Position numbers and translations under genes: made by a program
Notes under the pieces: model-generated
The model's input: the letters and a program-made list of their open reading frames with translations, nothing else
Told to the model about the DNA's origin: nothing
Databases searched by the model: none
Origin: Actinomycetes bacterium
GTDB taxonomy: Bacteria; Actinomycetota; Actinomycetes; Streptosporangiales; Streptosporangiaceae
Reading direction: 5' to 3'
Assembly (NCBI GenBank): GCA_023425615.1
Contig: JAFACJ010001028.1
Span: forward strand, 1-6,059
Length of the DNA: 6,059 bases
Shown: one piece after another, positions 5,520-6,059 of the stretch
Numbering within the stretch: position 1 is the stretch's first letter
Layout: each line of letters starts with the position of its first letter

Positions 5520-6059
5520 ATGGCGCAAGTGCTTTCGGTCATCGGGAGTTCGGGGTTCTATGTTCCGATGCTGCTGGTGGTGGCGTGGTGTGTGAGTCCG
5601 CTGGCGGGGGCCAGGGGGCTGGTGCTGCTGGGGCTCAGCGGCGCGGTCAACGAGCTGGGGAAGTTGTGGACGGTGCAGCCGCGGCCGTACTGGACGGATC
5701 CGGGGATCGTGCCGGGCGCGTCGCTGGAGTCGTTCGGGATGCCCTCGGGGCACGCGCAGAACGCCGTCGTGGTGTGGGGGGCGCTGGCGGGGTCGTTCGG
5801 CGCGGGCCTCGGGCGGCGCGGCAGGGGGGCGTGCTGGGCGGCAGCGGCGGCGCTGGCGCTGGGGATCGGCTGGTCGCGGTACGCGCTGGGCGTGCACTCG
5901 GTCGGGCAGATCGTCGTGGGCTGGTCCGTGGGCGCCGTCCTGCTGGGCGGGGCCGTCGTGCTTGGCGGTCCGTCGGCACGGTGGTGGCGGGAGCGGACGC
6001 CGGCCGTCCGGCTGGTGCTGTCGGTGGTGCCGTCGCTGGTCCTGCTGGCGGCGCTGGTG
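5520..6059 (+). CDS. PAP2-family membrane phosphatase, 3' end cut by window
   Basis: The 180 visible residues belong to the PAP2 superfamily of integral membrane phosphatases acting on lipid phosphates or diphosphates such as undecaprenyl diphosphate; the substrate here is unknown. Numbered from ATG 5520, the active-site motifs are KX6RP (Lys48, Arg55, Pro56), PSGH (75-78, in GMPSGHAQN) and SRX5H (Ser119, Arg120, His126). The Asp usually four residues after that His is Gln130. Hydrophobic stretches at about 13-27, 30-47, 79-97, 103-118, 125-149 and 163-180 suggest several membrane helices. The start is uncertain: the ribosome site before ATG 5520 is poor (GGTGGG), and the frame stays open upstream with ATG 5478 and GTG 5454 as options. 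Family members usually carry more N-terminal residues than ATG 5520 gives. The reading frame has no stop before the window edge. Confidence 0.9.
   Translation, partial: MAQVLSVIGSSGFYVPMLLVVAWCVSPLAGARGLVLLGLSGAVNELGKLWTVQPRPYWTDPGIVPGASLESFGMPSGHAQNAVVVWGALAGSFGAGLGRRGRGACWAAAAALALGIGWSRYALGVHSVGQIVVGWSVGAVLLGGAVVLGGPSARWWRERTPAVRLVLSVVPSLVLLAALV

Overview
The window is very GC-rich with actinobacterial codon use, almost every third base being G or C. It carries the block peptide deformylase (def), methionyl-tRNA formyltransferase (fmt), 16S rRNA m5C methyltransferase (rsmB). Residue patterns suggest a Streptosporangiales/Thermomonosporaceae-like actinomycete. That placement is an inference from memory, not a search result.

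Layout, all genes on the + strand. Positions 1-115 hold a GC-rich hairpin, probably the terminator of an upstream gene, and a -10-like TAGGGT placed as for a leaderless start. A 579-residue acidic protein of an uncharacterised actinobacterial type follows (116-1855), then a hairpin terminator (1872-1899). Next is the def-fmt operon (1987-3460), its two genes separated by one base. A 354-bp gap (3461-3814) contains an imperfect tandem repeat whose + strand has almost no A. rsmB follows (3815-5233) with a strong ribosome binding site. A second gap (5234-5519), also A-poor, holds a 21-nt direct repeat. The window ends inside a membrane PAP2-family phosphatase (5520 to the edge).

How the genes work together: Fmt formylates initiator Met-tRNA, Def removes the formyl group from new proteins, and RsmB methylates 16S rRNA in the decoding region, so the core is a translation-initiation cluster. 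The first gene and the PAP2 gene have no evident link to it beyond position.

I found no convincing new multi-gene system. The most unusual signals are compositional. In three genes the third codon position moves from G-rich at the 5' end to C-rich at the 3' end. Both gaps beside rsmB are strongly depleted of A on the + strand, and one contains a degenerate tandem repeat. Also worth checking are the leaderless start at 116, the TTG start of def and a Gln in place of Asp in PAP2 motif 3.
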